A stretch of 64,000 nt of DNA from Cupriavidus sp. D39 (GCF_026627925.1 NZ_JAPNLE010000009.1:2976001-3040000), one strand, 5' to 3'. Counted from the stretch's first letter, positions 40,135-52,139 are shown. Notes: generated by a model not told the origin, from the sequence alone. A program made the numbers and translations.

Positions 40135-41376
40135 TCAGGCAGCCTGCGGCAGATGCTGGTCGATCAACTGCTGGCACGCAGCGGGATCGGCCCACCAGGG
40201 AAAGAAGTCCGGCGGGTTGTCAAAGCCTTTGGCAATGCGTCCGGCCAGCGCCGGCGCATGGCCAGCCGCGCCAAGCAACGCCAGGATATGCGGCGGCGGC
40301 GGCGTGAGCAGGGAATTGGTCCAGTTCACCACGTCGCCGGCGTATTGCCAGTAACACGCAAACGTCTGCTCCATCCAGCCCGCGTCGAACGCGCGATCGC
40401 CATGCGCGACGATGGCATCGAGATACACCCTGCAGCACTTGGCGGCGTTGTTTGAGCCCTGCCCCGTGATGGGGTCGTTGACGACTACAGCGTCGGCCAT
40501 GCCGAACACAAGCCTGCCCGAGGGCAAGGTCATGACCGGGCGGCGCACGGTTGGGGCGAAGCGGCCGGCGAGTATGCCTTGCGCGTCGGTCAGCGTCACC
40601 GCATCACAGCGCTCGGCCTCCCACGGTAGCCACGTGCACAGGATGCGCATGCTCTCGGCGAGGTGCTGCTCCGGCGAGCGTGCCTCCGCCCAGCGGTCCA
40701 TCGGGCCACCGGGTATGCCCTCGAACACCATGATCTCGCAGGGCCCGGACAGCGTCAGGGCCGGGAAGACGAAGTATTCGCCAATGCCGGGAATCAGGTT
40801 GAAGCAAACCCGCGAGAACGGGGTCCGCGGCGTCATGCCGTTCACATAGGTCAGGGCCAGCGAGCGCTGCGGCGCGCTAAAGGGACTGCGCGTGGCGTCA
40901 CGCTCGAAACGGCTGACGATCTCGCCCTTGCCGGCCGCGAGCAGCACAAGATCATGCTCGCGCGCCAGCGCTTCCAGCTCATCGATGCCGGCGTCGGCGA
41001 TGCGCAGGTCGCCGCCGCGTTGCACGAAGGCCTCCATCCAGGCGGGCATCTTGAGACGCTGGTCCACTGCCTGGGCTGCCCGATCGAGTGGGGCTGCCCA
41101 ATCGATGAGTTTGGTCCCTGGCTGCTCCGGATGCGGAATCGCCAGACCGATCCCTTCCACGGGCGGGCACGTGTCGTCCCACCAGTTAAGGCCAAGCTCC
41201 CGCTCGGTCTGCAGTGCACGGTCGAACATGCACTGGCTGGACATGACCTTGCCCGCCCGGACCTGGTCCGGCGTGCGATTGGTCATCAGCGTGACCCGGT
41301 AACCCTTGGCTTGCAGGCCCAGGGCCATCTGCAGGCCGGACTGGCCCGCGCCGACGATGGCAATGCGTTGGCTCAT
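40135..41376 (-). CDS. iifC: StyA-type flavin monooxygenase, probable indole oxygenase (IifC/IndA)
   Basis: FAD-dependent two-component monooxygenase of 413 aa, family of styrene monooxygenase StyA. It has the N-terminal dinucleotide fold (IAIVGAGQSGLQMALGL, GxGxxG at residues 9-14). The StyA-like segments NRTPDQVRAGKVMSSQ and ITGQGSNNAAKC, as well as FVFPALTLSGP, are also present. It uses reduced FAD delivered by the downstream reductase. Within an iif-like operon the expected reaction is oxygenation of indole toward indole-2,3-dihydrodiol or its epoxide; styrene epoxidation is an alternative activity of this family. No styrene-downstream genes (styC, styD) are nearby, which favours indole. 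The frame is intact. Confidence 0.87.
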   Translation of the reverse strand: MSQRIAIVGAGQSGLQMALGLQAKGYRVTLMTNRTPDQVRAGKVMSSQCMFDRALQTERELGLNWWDDTCPPVEGIGLAIPHPEQPGTKLIDWAAPLDRAAQAVDQRLKMPAWMEAFVQRGGDLRIADAGIDELEALAREHDLVLLAAGKGEIVSRFERDATRSPFSAPQRSLALTYVNGMTPRTPFSRVCFNLIPGIGEYFVFPALTLSGPCEIMVFEGIPGGPMDRWAEARSPEQHLAESMRILCTWLPWEAERCDAVTLTDAQGILAGRFAPTVRRPVMTLPSGRLVFGMADAVVVNDPITGQGSNNAAKCCRVYLDAIVAHGDRAFDAGWMEQTFACYWQYAGDVVNWTNSLLTPPPPHILALLGAAGHAPALAGRIAKGFDNPPDFFPWWADPAACQQLIDQHLPQAA

Positions 41377-41429
41377 GGCAATCTCCTACTTGAAGTTCAG
41401 CGTGGAAATCGAAGTCCTGGAGCGCGGCG

Positions 41430-42218
41430 TCAGCCGGCCAGGCGCGGGATGGCAGGGACGTTTTGCTCCGGCCCCATTGCCGAGTAGCCGCCGTCCACCG
41501 CGTAGTCGGCGCCGGTGACAAAGCTGGCATGGTCCGAGCAGAGGAACAGCACGACCTGGGCCACTTCATCGGGCTCGCCCACGCGGCCCAGCAGGTGGAA
41601 GTCCGCCGCCACGCGATCGGTGCGCTCGCGGTTGCCGCCGCTGACCTCATCCATCAGCCGGCACCAGGTCCAGCCCGGCGAGACCGCGTTGACGCGGATC
41701 CGATCCGGCGCGAGGTCCATCGCCATGCTGCGGGTAAGCTGCCGGATAGCGGCCTTGGAGGCCGGATAAAGCCAGCGTCCAGTCTGCGCCACATTGGCCG
41801 AGATGCTGGTGAAGTTGACGATCGCGCCGCCGCCGCGTGCGCGCATTCCATCGTGGACGGCCTGGGCCAGGATCACGCTGGAGACTACGTTGACGTCGAG
41901 CGCGGCGAGCCATTCACGGCGGTTCGACTTGAAACCGTCGTCGAGATAGGTGCAGGCCAGGTTGACGAGGTAGTCGATGCCGCCGAAGTGCCGCGCCACC
42001 TGTGCGACGGCCGCCACCACCTGGGTGTCGTCGGTGATGTCGGTGCGGATGAAGATCGCGCGTTGGCCTAGTTCGGCGGCAACGCGCTCGCCGCCGCCGG
42101 CATCGATATCGAGTATCGCCACTCGCGTTCCGGCCTCCACGAAGGCCTTCGCGACTCCCGCGCCGATTATCGTGGCGCCACCGCTGACGATGGCAATCTT
42201 GTCCTGCAGTCCTTTCAT
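41430..42218 (-). CDS. iifB: Short-chain dehydrogenase of the indole operon (IifB-type)
   Basis: Classical SDR oxidoreductase of 262 aa. It shows the nucleotide-binding glycine motif SGGATIIGAG (residues 12-21), N110, catalytic Ser (S138 in NFTSIS), and Y151-x-x-x-K155 in YPASK. The acidic residue after beta-2 (ILDIDA) suggests NAD rather than NADP. In the iif pathway the SDR oxidises indole-2,3-dihydrodiol to 3-hydroxyindolin-2-one. The ATG at 42218 has an AAGGAG site. The 143-base gap to the upstream gene contains two hairpins (CGTGCC / GGCACG at 42301-42313, GGGCGC / GCGCCC at 42343-42358), possibly for differential mRNA stability. Confidence 0.86.
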   Translation of the reverse strand: MKGLQDKIAIVSGGATIIGAGVAKAFVEAGTRVAILDIDAGGGERVAAELGQRAIFIRTDITDDTQVVAAVAQVARHFGGIDYLVNLACTYLDDGFKSNRREWLAALDVNVVSSVILAQAVHDGMRARGGGAIVNFTSISANVAQTGRWLYPASKAAIRQLTRSMAMDLAPDRIRVNAVSPGWTWCRLMDEVSGGNRERTDRVAADFHLLGRVGEPDEVAQVVLFLCSDHASFVTGADYAVDGGYSAMGPEQNVPAIPRLAG

Positions 42219-42361
42219 GACGTTGTCTCCTTGTATTCGGTGCGTTGCCCGTGCGCCTTGGGGGCCATCCGGCGCCGTAGGCGCAGCGGTACCCGAGGCG
42301 CGTGCCGGGCACGCCCCTTTGCTTGATGACGTCGATATACCGGGGCGCGTATGCGCCCGGA

Positions 42362-43597
42362 TTACTTGCCCTCGCTCTCCCGCCAGCGCGCCATCAGCGT
42401 GTTGGAGGGCAGCGTTTCGTCGAGCAGCTTGCGCGCGGTCTCGACACCGGCCACGGGCAGGCCGGCTGGATCGAGCTTGCCGATCTGCACCAGCACGCTC
42501 GCCTGGTCCCAGTAGATGTGCTCGTGGTACAGCTTGCCCCCGCGGAACTTGACGATCGCGATGAGGGGGATCTCCACGCGCTTGCCGGTGGGCGCCACGC
42601 CCGGCAGCATCCAGTCGACCTCGCAGGTATGCGTGAAGCAGAACAGCATCTCGTCGACGATCTGGCTGGCGCCCACGGTGCGCGACAGCGGGATCAGCGT
42701 CGTATCGGGCGGATTGCTGTTGACGAAGTGGTTCTGGTAGAAGCGCTTGAGCTGCCGGTGGCCGACGCCGCCGGTCATGGTCGGGATATGATTGACATAT
42801 GGCTCGGCCACCATCGTCGCCATGGTGGCGTCGACATCGCGGGTGGCGAATTCGTATTCGCAGTGCTTGTCCCAGAGGGCCGAGAAGTCGTAGTGCGGCC
42901 CCATCTCTGCGCGCAGCGCGGCAATCGAGCGCTGATGCGCCATCAGCGCCGAGGGGCGGTCGAAATGCTCGCCGCCGGTGCGCGCGAACGCGTGGTCGAC
43001 GCCTGGATAAACGTACAGCTCGATACCGTCCTTGCCGCCAAGGGCTGCGCGGATCTGCGCTTGCGCCTCGGGTGGGCAAAAGCCGTCGCGCTCGGCCACG
43101 TGCAGCACCAGCCGTCCCTGGATATCGGCCGCCTCGCCCAGCGCGCGCTCGATGCCGACGCCGTAGTACGCCACGGCACAGGCCACGCCGTCCAGGCGGC
43201 AAGCAGCTAGATAGGCGAGCTTGCCACCCAGGCAAAAGCCAAGCACCCCGGTCTGGCCCACGCATTCGGGGCGGGCGCGCAGCGCGTCCAGCGCCGCACC
43301 GACATCCTTGACGCCGAGGGCCTCATCGAAGCGCTGATACAAGCCCAAGGCGCGCTGGAAGTCCTCGCCGCGATCGCCCAGTTCGATGCCAGGGGCGATG
43401 CGCCAGAACAGGTCCGGCACCAGCACCGTGTAGCCTTCTTCGGCGTAGTAGTCCGCCACGGCGCGCATGGTGGCGTTGACGCCGAAGATTTCCTGGCACA
43501 ACACAATGCCGGGCCCCTTGCCCGCTGCGGGCGTGGCGAGGTAGGCGCTGAACGTGCCGCTACCGTCGGCGGCGTGGATCTGGATGGTCTGGCCCAT
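42362..43597 (-). CDS. iifA: Dienelactone hydrolase - NTF2-like fusion (IifA candidate)
   Basis: Two-domain protein of 411 aa. Residues 1-about 235 are a dienelactone hydrolase with the full triad at the canonical positions: C122 (GFCLGGK), D171 (AERDGF), H202 (GVDHAF), and E36 in QEIFG. Residues about 245-400 are a SnoaL/NTF2-like cone domain (YEFATRDVDATMATM ... HEHIYWDQASVLVQIG). The ATG at 43597 has an AAGGA site about 10 bases upstream. It is the first gene of the operon, divergent from the AraC gene. In Acinetobacter the IifA enzyme is reported to convert 3-hydroxyindolin-2-one to anthranilate without a cofactor. Equating this fusion with IifA is based on position and is inference; it could instead hydrolyse a lactone or lactam intermediate. 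Confidence 0.8.
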   Translation of the reverse strand: MGQTIQIHAADGSGTFSAYLATPAAGKGPGIVLCQEIFGVNATMRAVADYYAEEGYTVLVPDLFWRIAPGIELGDRGEDFQRALGLYQRFDEALGVKDVGAALDALRARPECVGQTGVLGFCLGGKLAYLAACRLDGVACAVAYYGVGIERALGEAADIQGRLVLHVAERDGFCPPEAQAQIRAALGGKDGIELYVYPGVDHAFARTGGEHFDRPSALMAHQRSIAALRAEMGPHYDFSALWDKHCEYEFATRDVDATMATMVAEPYVNHIPTMTGGVGHRQLKRFYQNHFVNSNPPDTTLIPLSRTVGASQIVDEMLFCFTHTCEVDWMLPGVAPTGKRVEIPLIAIVKFRGGKLYHEHIYWDQASVLVQIGKLDPAGLPVAGVETARKLLDETLPSNTLMARWRESEGK

Positions 43598-43747
43598 GGG
43601 CTGCGTTCCTTTGTTTTGGGGGATGGGGCTACCGTGCTGGATTCCATCATGGGCGATCCGCACCGCAGCAAGCTAGCCGCGGGCTGCAGCGGCTATCCGA
43701 TTAGTGCAGGAAAATACCGGTGCGGGCAAGGGGCGCCGGGAAGCGAT

Positions 43748-43759
43748 CCACTATAGTGG
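43748..43759. promoter_or_regulatory. Palindrome CCACTATAGTGG in the divergent iifA-iifR region
   Basis: Perfect 12-bp palindrome, 88 bases before the AraC-gene ATG and 151 bases before the hydrolase ATG. It contains a -10-like TATAGT on both strands, so it may be a shared promoter core or an operator. No -35 boxes were clear. Confidence 0.5.
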
Positions 43760-43835
43760 TGTGAAGGAATCCGCCCGCAGGCTGGCCGGGCTCAACGTAC
43801 GTAGCGGCGCGCCAATGACGCCGAGGAGCGAGACA

Positions 43836-44848
43836 ATGCCGCAGCCCCCGCGGCCACGGCCACCGAGCCGCTGGCAGGCGCTCTGCTATCCGACCCCGCC
43901 CGGCTGGTCTTCGCCTCGACCGACCAGGCCCAGACGCGCGCAGCGGTGGGTACGGTTTTCAAGCCGCACAAGCTCACCATCGGCGGCACGACGCTGGCTG
44001 CCCGCATGCATCATGCGCCACTTGGCGCCGTGTCGTTCAACCGGCTGGCCTATGGCGCGGAGGTCCAGATCGAGCCTGGGCCGCTTGATGATTTCCTGCT
44101 TGTGCAGATGCCGCTGGCGGGCCATGCCCAGATCCATTGCGGCCAGCAGCAGATCCTCTCCGACCGCGACACGGCCTCGGTGCTCACGCCCAGCGACCCC
44201 GTGCGGATGCGCTGGAGCCACGACAGCGACCAGTTGATCGTGCGCGTGGAGCGCGGTGCCATGGAGCGGGTATGCGCGGCGTACCTCGGCCATCGGCCAC
44301 AGGCACCGCTGCGCTTCGAGCTCGGGATGGAGTGGCGCCGCCTGGCAGCCTGGTACCAGCTGATGCACTACCTGGCGGACCTGCTCGCGCTGGCGCCGGA
44401 TGCGGCGCGGCATCCGTTGACGGCTTGCCAGCTGGAGCAGCTGGTGATCGGCACGTTGTTGACGGTGCAGCCCCATAGCCTGGCGGAGGCGATGCGGGCA
44501 CGGGGCAAACTCTTGGCGCCGCGTCACGTGAAGCAGGTCGAGGAATACATCCATGCCCATGCGCAGGCACCACTGACCCCGGCCCTGCTGGCGGAAGTCG
44601 CCGGCGTCAGCCTGCGCGGGCTCTATGCGGGCTTTCGCGAGCATCGGGGCATCAGCCCGATGGCCTACCTGCGCGCGGTGCGACTGGAGCGTGTTCGCCA
44701 TGACCTGCTGAACGACCTGGCGATCGACTCTGTCACGGCCGCGGCCCTGCGCTGGGGCTTTGGCCACCTGGGTCGCTTCAGCGTGGAATACCGCAAGAAT
44801 TTCGGCGAGCCGCCGGGCCAGACGCTGCGCCGGCGCGGGCCTTCCTAG
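43836..44848 (+). CDS. iifR: AraC-family regulator of the indole operon (frameshifted)
   Basis: Transcription regulator with an N-terminal AraC-binding-like sensor domain (AAVGTVFKPHKLTIG onward) and a C-terminal double helix-turn-helix (LAEVAGVSLRGLYAGFREHRGIS; AALRWGFGHLGRFSVEYRKNFGE). The body is open from a GTG at 43946. However, family-like residues (ALLSDPARLVFASTDQAQTR) extend upstream without a start. One extra C in the C5 run 43845-43849 joins them to an ATG at 43836 with a GAGGAG site 7 bases upstream, giving 337 aa. It is divergent from the catabolic genes, as expected for their activator. Ligand indole or a metabolite is inference. Confidence 0.85.
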
Positions 44849-44876
44849 GCCGCATTGCGGTGAAATGGGAGCACAA

Positions 44877-44914
44877 AAACAAGAACGGCGAACCGAAGTT
44901 CGCCGTTCTTGTTT
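44877..44914. terminator. 17-bp perfect bidirectional terminator after rpsJ
   Basis: Arms AAACAAGAACGGCGAAC and GTTCGCCGTTCTTGTTT with loop CGAA. It is A-rich on the left flank and T-containing on the right. It lies between the convergent AraC gene and rpsJ, so it can stop both the regulator transcript and the str operon. Confidence 0.92.
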
Positions 44915-44951
44915 GCGCAAAACCGCTTTGGGCGGTCTTGTGCGGAATACC

Positions 44952-45260
44952 TTACACCTTGATTTCGACGTCGACGCCGGCCGGCAGGTCGAGCTTCATC
45001 AGTGCGTCAACGGTCTTGTCGGTAGGATCGACGATGTCCATCAGGCGCTGGTGAGTACGAATCTCGAACTGATCACGGCTCGTCTTGTTGACGTGCGGCG
45101 AACGCAGGATGTCGAAGCGCTGGATACGGGTCGGCAGGGGCACCGGGCCCTTGACGATCGCGCCGGTGCGCTTGGCGGTATCCACGATTTCGGCTGCCGA
45201 CTGGTCGATCAGGCGATAGTCGAAAGCCTTCAGGCGGATACGGATCTTCTGGTTCTGCAT
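44952..45260 (-). CDS. rpsJ: 30S ribosomal protein S10
   Basis: Head protein of 102 aa, also a NusB partner in antitermination. Starts [19 protein letters not shown], contains the signature [20 protein letters not shown], and ends AGVDVEIKV. The ATG at 45260 is the family start. Here it is the last gene of the str operon, 94 bases after tuf, and is cut off from rplC by a terminator and the catabolic island. Confidence 0.98.
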   Translation of the reverse strand: MQNQKIRIRLKAFDYRLIDQSAAEIVDTAKRTGAIVKGPVPLPTRIQRFDILRSPHVNKTSRDQFEIRTHQRLMDIVDPTDKTVDALMKLDLPAGVDVEIKV

Positions 45261-45354
45261 GATATTTCCTTTAAAGAGCGATGGGCGGCTAGCGCCCTGG
45301 AACAAGGGAACTGGCCGACGGTATTGTACCGCCAGCCAGCTCCAGGAAGTTTGC

Positions 45355-46545
45355 TTAGTCGAGGATCTTTGCCACGACGCCGGCGCCGACGGTACGACCG
45401 CCTTCACGGATGGCGAAACGCAGGCCTTCTTCCATGGCGATCGGGGCAATCAGCTTGACCGTGATCGACACGTTGTCACCCGGCATGACCATTTCCTTGT
45501 CCTTCGGCAGCTCGATCGAGCCAGTCACGTCGGTCGTACGGAAGTAGAACTGCGGGCGGTAGTTGTTGAAGAACGGGGTGTGACGGCCGCCTTCGTCCTT
45601 CGACAAGATGTAGACCTCGCCGGTGAAGTGCGTGTGCGGCTTGATCGAACCCGGCTTGCACAGCACTTGGCCGCGCTCGACGTCTTCGCGCTTCGTGCCG
45701 CGCAGCAGCAGACCCACGTTGTCGCCAGCTTGACCTTGGTCCAGCAGCTTGCGGAACATTTCCACGCCGGTGCAGATGGTCTTGACCGTCGGCTTGATAC
45801 CAACGATTTCGATTTCTTCACCGACCTTGATGATGCCGCGCTCGATACGACCGGTCACAACCGTGCCACGGCCCGAGATCGAGAACACGTCTTCCACCGG
45901 CATCAGGAAGGTGCCGTCGATGGCACGTTCCGGCGTCGGGATGTAGGTGTCCAGCGTGTCGGCCAGGGCCAGGATCGCTTGCTCGCCCAGTTCGCCCTTG
46001 TCGCCTTCCAGTGCCAGCTTGGCCGAACCCTTGATGATCGGGGTGTCGTCGCCGGGGAATTCGTACTTGGACAAGAGCTCGCGCACTTCCATTTCGACCA
46101 GCTCGAGCAGCTCGGCGTCGTCGACCATGTCGCACTTGTTCAGGAACACGATGATGTAAGGCACGCCAACCTGGCGGGCCAGCAGGATGTGTTCGCGGGT
46201 CTGGGGCATGGGGCCGTCAGCGGCCGAGCACACCAGGATTGCGCCGTCCATCTGTGCGGCGCCCGTGATCATGTTCTTCACATAGTCAGCGTGGCCCGGG
46301 CAGTCAACGTGTGCGTAGTGGCGGTTAGCCGTTTCGTACTCGACGTGTGCGGTATTGATGGTAATACCGCGTGCCTTTTCTTCCGGCGCTGCGTCGATTT
46401 CGTCGTACTTCTTGGCCGAACCGCCAAACTTGGCTGCCAGCACCGTGGCAATTGCTGCCGTCAGGGTGGTCTTGCCATGGTCAACGTGACCGATCGTGCC
46501 AACGTTCACGTGCGGCTTAGTCCGCGAGAACTTTTCCTTTGCCAT
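45355..46545 (-). CDS. tuf: Translation elongation factor Tu
   Basis: GTPase of 396 aa that brings aminoacyl-tRNA to the ribosome. G1 GHVDHGKT, switch [15 protein letters not shown]3 [13 protein letters not shown]4 NKCD and the C-terminal beta domains ([16 protein letters not shown] end) are intact. Betaproteobacteria usually have a second copy near secE-nusG, which would lie beyond this window. Confidence 0.99.
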   Translation of the reverse strand: MAKEKFSRTKPHVNVGTIGHVDHGKTTLTAAIATVLAAKFGGSAKKYDEIDAAPEEKARGITINTAHVEYETANRHYAHVDCPGHADYVKNMITGAAQMDGAILVCSAADGPMPQTREHILLARQVGVPYIIVFLNKCDMVDDAELLELVEMEVRELLSKYEFPGDDTPIIKGSAKLALEGDKGELGEQAILALADTLDTYIPTPERAIDGTFLMPVEDVFSISGRGTVVTGRIERGIIKVGEEIEIVGIKPTVKTICTGVEMFRKLLDQGQAGDNVGLLLRGTKREDVERGQVLCKPGSIKPHTHFTGEVYILSKDEGGRHTPFFNNYRPQFYFRTTDVTGSIELPKDKEMVMPGDNVSITVKLIAPIAMEEGLRFAIREGGRTVGAGVVAKILD

Positions 46546-46621
46546 TTTTCAGCTCCTAATCGAAACCAGTATGTCGTATTCATAGTGCCGCCGCGCACAA
46601 CGCGCGGCGGCGGATTTTTAC

Positions 46622-48724
<2,103 letters not shown>

Positions 48725-48841
48725 TTTAATCCTCTATTCGTCCGTGAGACGCCGGCATCTCATTGCCAACGCCCGTAACACAAACGGGCGAGCGTGTGAA
48801 AACACAGCCCGCCCGGCAACCAACCGCGTAACTCGCGCGCT

Positions 48842-49312
48842 TTAGAAGCGGAAGTGCGAGAACGCCTTGTTGGCTTCGGCCATGCGGTGCACTTCGTCGC
48901 GCTTCTTCATCGCGCCGCCGCGGCCTTCCGCTGCTTCCAGCAGCTCACCTGCCAGGCGCAGCGCCATCGACTTCTCGCTGCGTTTTTTCGCGGCCTCGCG
49001 CAACCAACGCATCGCCAATGCCAAACGACGCGACGGACGGACTTCGACCGGAACCTGATAGTTGGCGCCGCCCACGCGACGGCTCTTCACTTCGACCACC
49101 GGCTTCACGTTGTTGATCGCAACGGAAAACACTTCAACGGGGGCCTTGCCTGCCTTCTTTTCGATCTGGTCGAACGCGCCATAAACGATACGTTCGGCAA
49201 CCGACTTCTTGCCGTCCAGCATCAGGACGTTCATGAACTTGGCAACTTCAACGTTACCGAACTTCGGATCGGGCAGGATATCCCGCTTGGGGACTTCACG
49301 ACGACGTGGCAT
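48842..49312 (-). CDS. rpsG: 30S ribosomal protein S7
   Basis: Head-organising protein of 156 aa; in E. coli the repressor of the str operon. Starts [20 protein letters not shown] and contains [20 protein letters not shown]; ends [10 protein letters not shown]. The ATG at 49312 is the family start. The 227-base rpsL-rpsG spacer is where S7 feedback acts in E. coli. Confidence 0.98.
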   Translation of the reverse strand: MPRRREVPKRDILPDPKFGNVEVAKFMNVLMLDGKKSVAERIVYGAFDQIEKKAGKAPVEVFSVAINNVKPVVEVKSRRVGGANYQVPVEVRPSRRLALAMRWLREAAKKRSEKSMALRLAGELLEAAEGRGGAMKKRDEVHRMAEANKAFSHFRF

Positions 49313-49539
49313 CTTCTTTCCTTTAGATTCAGTTGAGAGCGCGGCAATGATTTCCCGCTCTCCGGCCACCAACTAGCTTGCCTTCCATCGAGGCAAATTC
49401 GCCGGGTGACCACTTACTCGACGGCACGGCGCGACAAACGCTCCGTTTTACCGCCGCCTGGTGACAGCACCATGACGCATTCGCCACAGGCCATCGTTTG
49501 TTGCTTCGGGCTTTGTGCCCAGCTTGCCTGGCGTTAGCC

Positions 49540-49917
49540 TTAAGCAGCCTTCGGACGCTTCGCGCCGTACTTCGAACGTGCCTGGCGACGATCCTTCACG
49601 CCTTGCAAGTCCAGCGAGCCGCGGACGATGTGGTAACGCACACCCGGCAAGTCCTTCACACGGCCGCCGCGAATCAGCACGACCGAGTGTTCTTGCAGGT
49701 TGTGGCCTTCACCGCCGATGTACGAGATGACCTCGAAACCGTTGGTCAGGCGCACTTTGGCGACCTTACGCAGTGCCGAGTTCGGCTTCTTCGGCGTCGT
49801 GGTGTACACACGGGTGCACACGCCGCGACGCTGGGGGCAGTTCTCAAGCGCCGGGCTCTTGCTCTTGACGACTTCAGAGACACGCGGCTTGCGAACCAGT
49901 TGGTTGATAGTTGGCAT
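49540..49917 (-). CDS. rpsL: 30S ribosomal protein S12
   Basis: Decoding-centre protein of 125 aa, the streptomycin-resistance target. Starts [16 protein letters not shown]. The [17 protein letters not shown] stretch has wild-type Lys at the position mutated in resistant strains (K43 equivalent), and [17 protein letters not shown] is normal. First gene of the str operon. Confidence 0.99.
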   Translation of the reverse strand: MPTINQLVRKPRVSEVVKSKSPALENCPQRRGVCTRVYTTTPKKPNSALRKVAKVRLTNGFEVISYIGGEGHNLQEHSVVLIRGGRVKDLPGVRYHIVRGSLDLQGVKDRRQARSKYGAKRPKAA

Positions 49918-50276
49918 TGTTCAATCCAGCTTGGTTTTACGGAAAAACACCCCTGGGGCCACAAGCAATGGGCCGAAGAGGCAACGACGGGTTTTGGGCG
50001 GGAAAAGTGAGCGAGCGCTCTTGAGACGGACCTGTGGAGGAACAGACTGGCCAAAGAGCGCGAGCTCGCCTGGGATCCCGCTGCGACCACACCACCAGAG
50101 CATCACACGATCCCCTGGCGGGCTTGCCGATTGCGAACCGAGGGCCACAATTGCGACAGGCGAGCGAAATCCAAAGCCAAAAACTCGAATCTGACATGCT
50201 AGCAGCGACTACGTAAACGGTCAAGCAGCTTCTGACACAAGCACAAGCGTGCTTCTCCACTTGGCGCGGCCGGGCC
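49918..50276 (-). promoter_or_regulatory. str operon promoter and long leader
   Basis: 359 bases between recQ and rpsL. On the minus strand TTGACC (50224-50219) and TAGCAT (50201-50196) are spaced by 17 bases. Transcription from here gives a leader of about 270 bases, long enough for regulatory structure. No open frame in it looks coding. Confidence 0.75.
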
Positions 50277-52139
50277 TCAAAAGTCCTCCACGGCACCCAG
50301 CGCTTCCAGGATGGCGTCGCCATAGCGCTCCAGCTTGGCGGCGCCGATGCCGGGGACCTCAGCCATTGCAGTCAACGAATCCGGTGCGCTGCGCGCCAGT
50401 TCGGCCAGCGTGGCGTCATGGAAAATCACATAGGCCGGCACACCGTGTTCGCGTGCCGTCTCGGTGCGCCATTTGCGAAGGGCTTCCCAGTTGGCCAGCG
50501 CCTCGGAATCCATGCCGGCGGTATGGTCGGTGCGGGCGCCGGTGGAACCGCGCGCCCCACGTTCGCCGCTCTTGACGGGCTTGCTGACCTGCCGGCGCAG
50601 GGTGATCGGCATTTCCCCTTGAGCACGGCGCGGGCGGACTCGCCCAGCAACAGTGCGCCATGGCCGCCGTGGTCGATGACCAGCAGGCCGTGGGCGATCA
50701 ACTGGCGAAAGATGGCATGCCATTCCGACACGGTGCGCTCGGCCCCGATCCCGAAGGTGGAGACTTTGTCGTGGCCCCATTGGCGGATCTTTTCCGACGC
50801 ATTGCCGCGCAGCACGTCGACCATGTGGGTCGCCCCGAAATGGACGCGGCTGGCCTGCGCCGTGCGATAGACGCAGGACAGCGCCATCTGCGCTTCACGC
50901 GTGCCGTCCCAGGTGGCGGGCGGCTCCAGGCAGGTGTCGCAGTTGCCGCAGGGTTCGCTCGCTTCGTCGAAATAGCCCAGGATGCGCACACGCCGGCAGC
51001 CGGCGGTCTCGCACAGCCCAAGCAGGGCATCGAGCTTGGCGGACGAGACGCGCTTGTGCGCGTCATCCGCCTCGGACTCGTCGATCATGCGCTTTTGCTG
51101 GACCACGTCGCCCAGCCCGTAGGCCATCCAGGCGTTGGCCGGCAGCCCGTCGCGGCCGGCGCGGCCAGTCTCCTGGTAGTAGCCTTCCATGCTCTTGGGC
51201 AGGTCCAGGTGGGCGACGAAGCGCACGTCCGGCTTGTCGATGCCCATGCCGAAGGCAATGGTGGCCACCATGATCACGCCCTCTTCCTCGCGGAAACGAG
51301 CCTGATGGTGCTGGCGCACGCCCGCATCCATGCCGGCGTGGTACGCCAGCGCGTTGAGGCCCTGGGCGCTGAGGTAGCTCGCGGTGTCCTCCACCTTCTT
51401 GCGCGACAGGCAGTAGACGATGCCGCTGTCGTGCGTGCCGTCGGCGGCCAGGTGCTCGGCCTTGATAAAGGCCAGCAGCTGCTGGCGCGCATTGTCTTTC
51501 TCGACGATGCGATAGCGGATATTGGGGCGGTCGAAGCTGGAGACGAAGACGCGGGCGTCGTGCAGCGCGAGGCGCTCCACGATTTCCTCGCGCGTGACGG
51601 AATCCGCGGTGGCCGTCAGGGCAATGCGCGGCACTTCCGGGAAGCGCTCGTGCAGCACCGAAAGCTGGATGTACTCGGGCCGGAAGTCATGGCCCCACTG
51701 CGATACGCAGTGCGCCTCGTCGATGGCGAACACGCCGATACGGGTACGCTGGAGCAGATCCTGGAAGCGCGGCGTCATCAGCCGCTCGGGCGCCACATAG
51801 AGGATTTCCAGGCGGCCGGCGAGCAGGTCGCGCTCCACCGCGGAGGCCTCGGCCCCGCTGAGCGTCGAGTTCAGCACGGCCGCGCGCACCCCGCCTCGGA
51901 CAGCGCCGCGACCTGGTCCTGCATCAGCGCGATCAGCGGCGACACCACGATGCCGGTGCCCTGCCCCGCCCTCTGGCGCAGCAATGCGGGAACCTGGTAG
52001 CACAGCGACTTGCCGCCGCCGGTCGGCATCAGGACCAGGCAATCTCCACCATCGGCCACATGGTCGATGATCTCCCCTGCCGGCCGCGGAAGGCGTGGTA
52101 GCCGAAAACATCCTTGAGAATCGCCAGGGCGCGCGACAT
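50277..52139 (-). CDS. recQ: ATP-dependent DNA helicase RecQ (frame broken three times)
   Basis: 3'-5' DNA helicase of recombination and replication repair. Present are motif [19 protein letters not shown] box [18 protein letters not shown], the helicase C domain with [15 protein letters not shown], and the zinc-binding RQC domain (CxxxR...CGNCDTC). The winged helix and a C-terminal HRDC domain ([17 protein letters not shown] to [12 protein letters not shown]) follow. Three single-base losses, all in C4 runs (52074-52077, 51889-51892, 50615-50618), split it into four frames. Adding one base to each gives 621 aa, the normal length. Every motif is intact, so the breaks are probably consensus errors. 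Confidence 0.92.

Noticed and set aside
41430..43265. A single 611-codon protein covering the SDR and the upstream region
   Set aside because: The N-terminal 349 codons are the antiparallel-free wrong frame of the hydrolase gene; the SDR has its own ATG at 42218 with an AAGGAG site.
43946..44848. GTG at 43946 as the true start of the AraC regulator
   Set aside because: Conserved sensor-domain residues continue upstream in the same frame and connect to an ATG with a strong ribosome-binding site if one C is added to a homopolymer.
39298..44951. Mobile-element ends or target duplications around the catabolic island
   Set aside because: No transposase, integrase, inverted terminal repeats or matching direct repeats could be seen at either edge.
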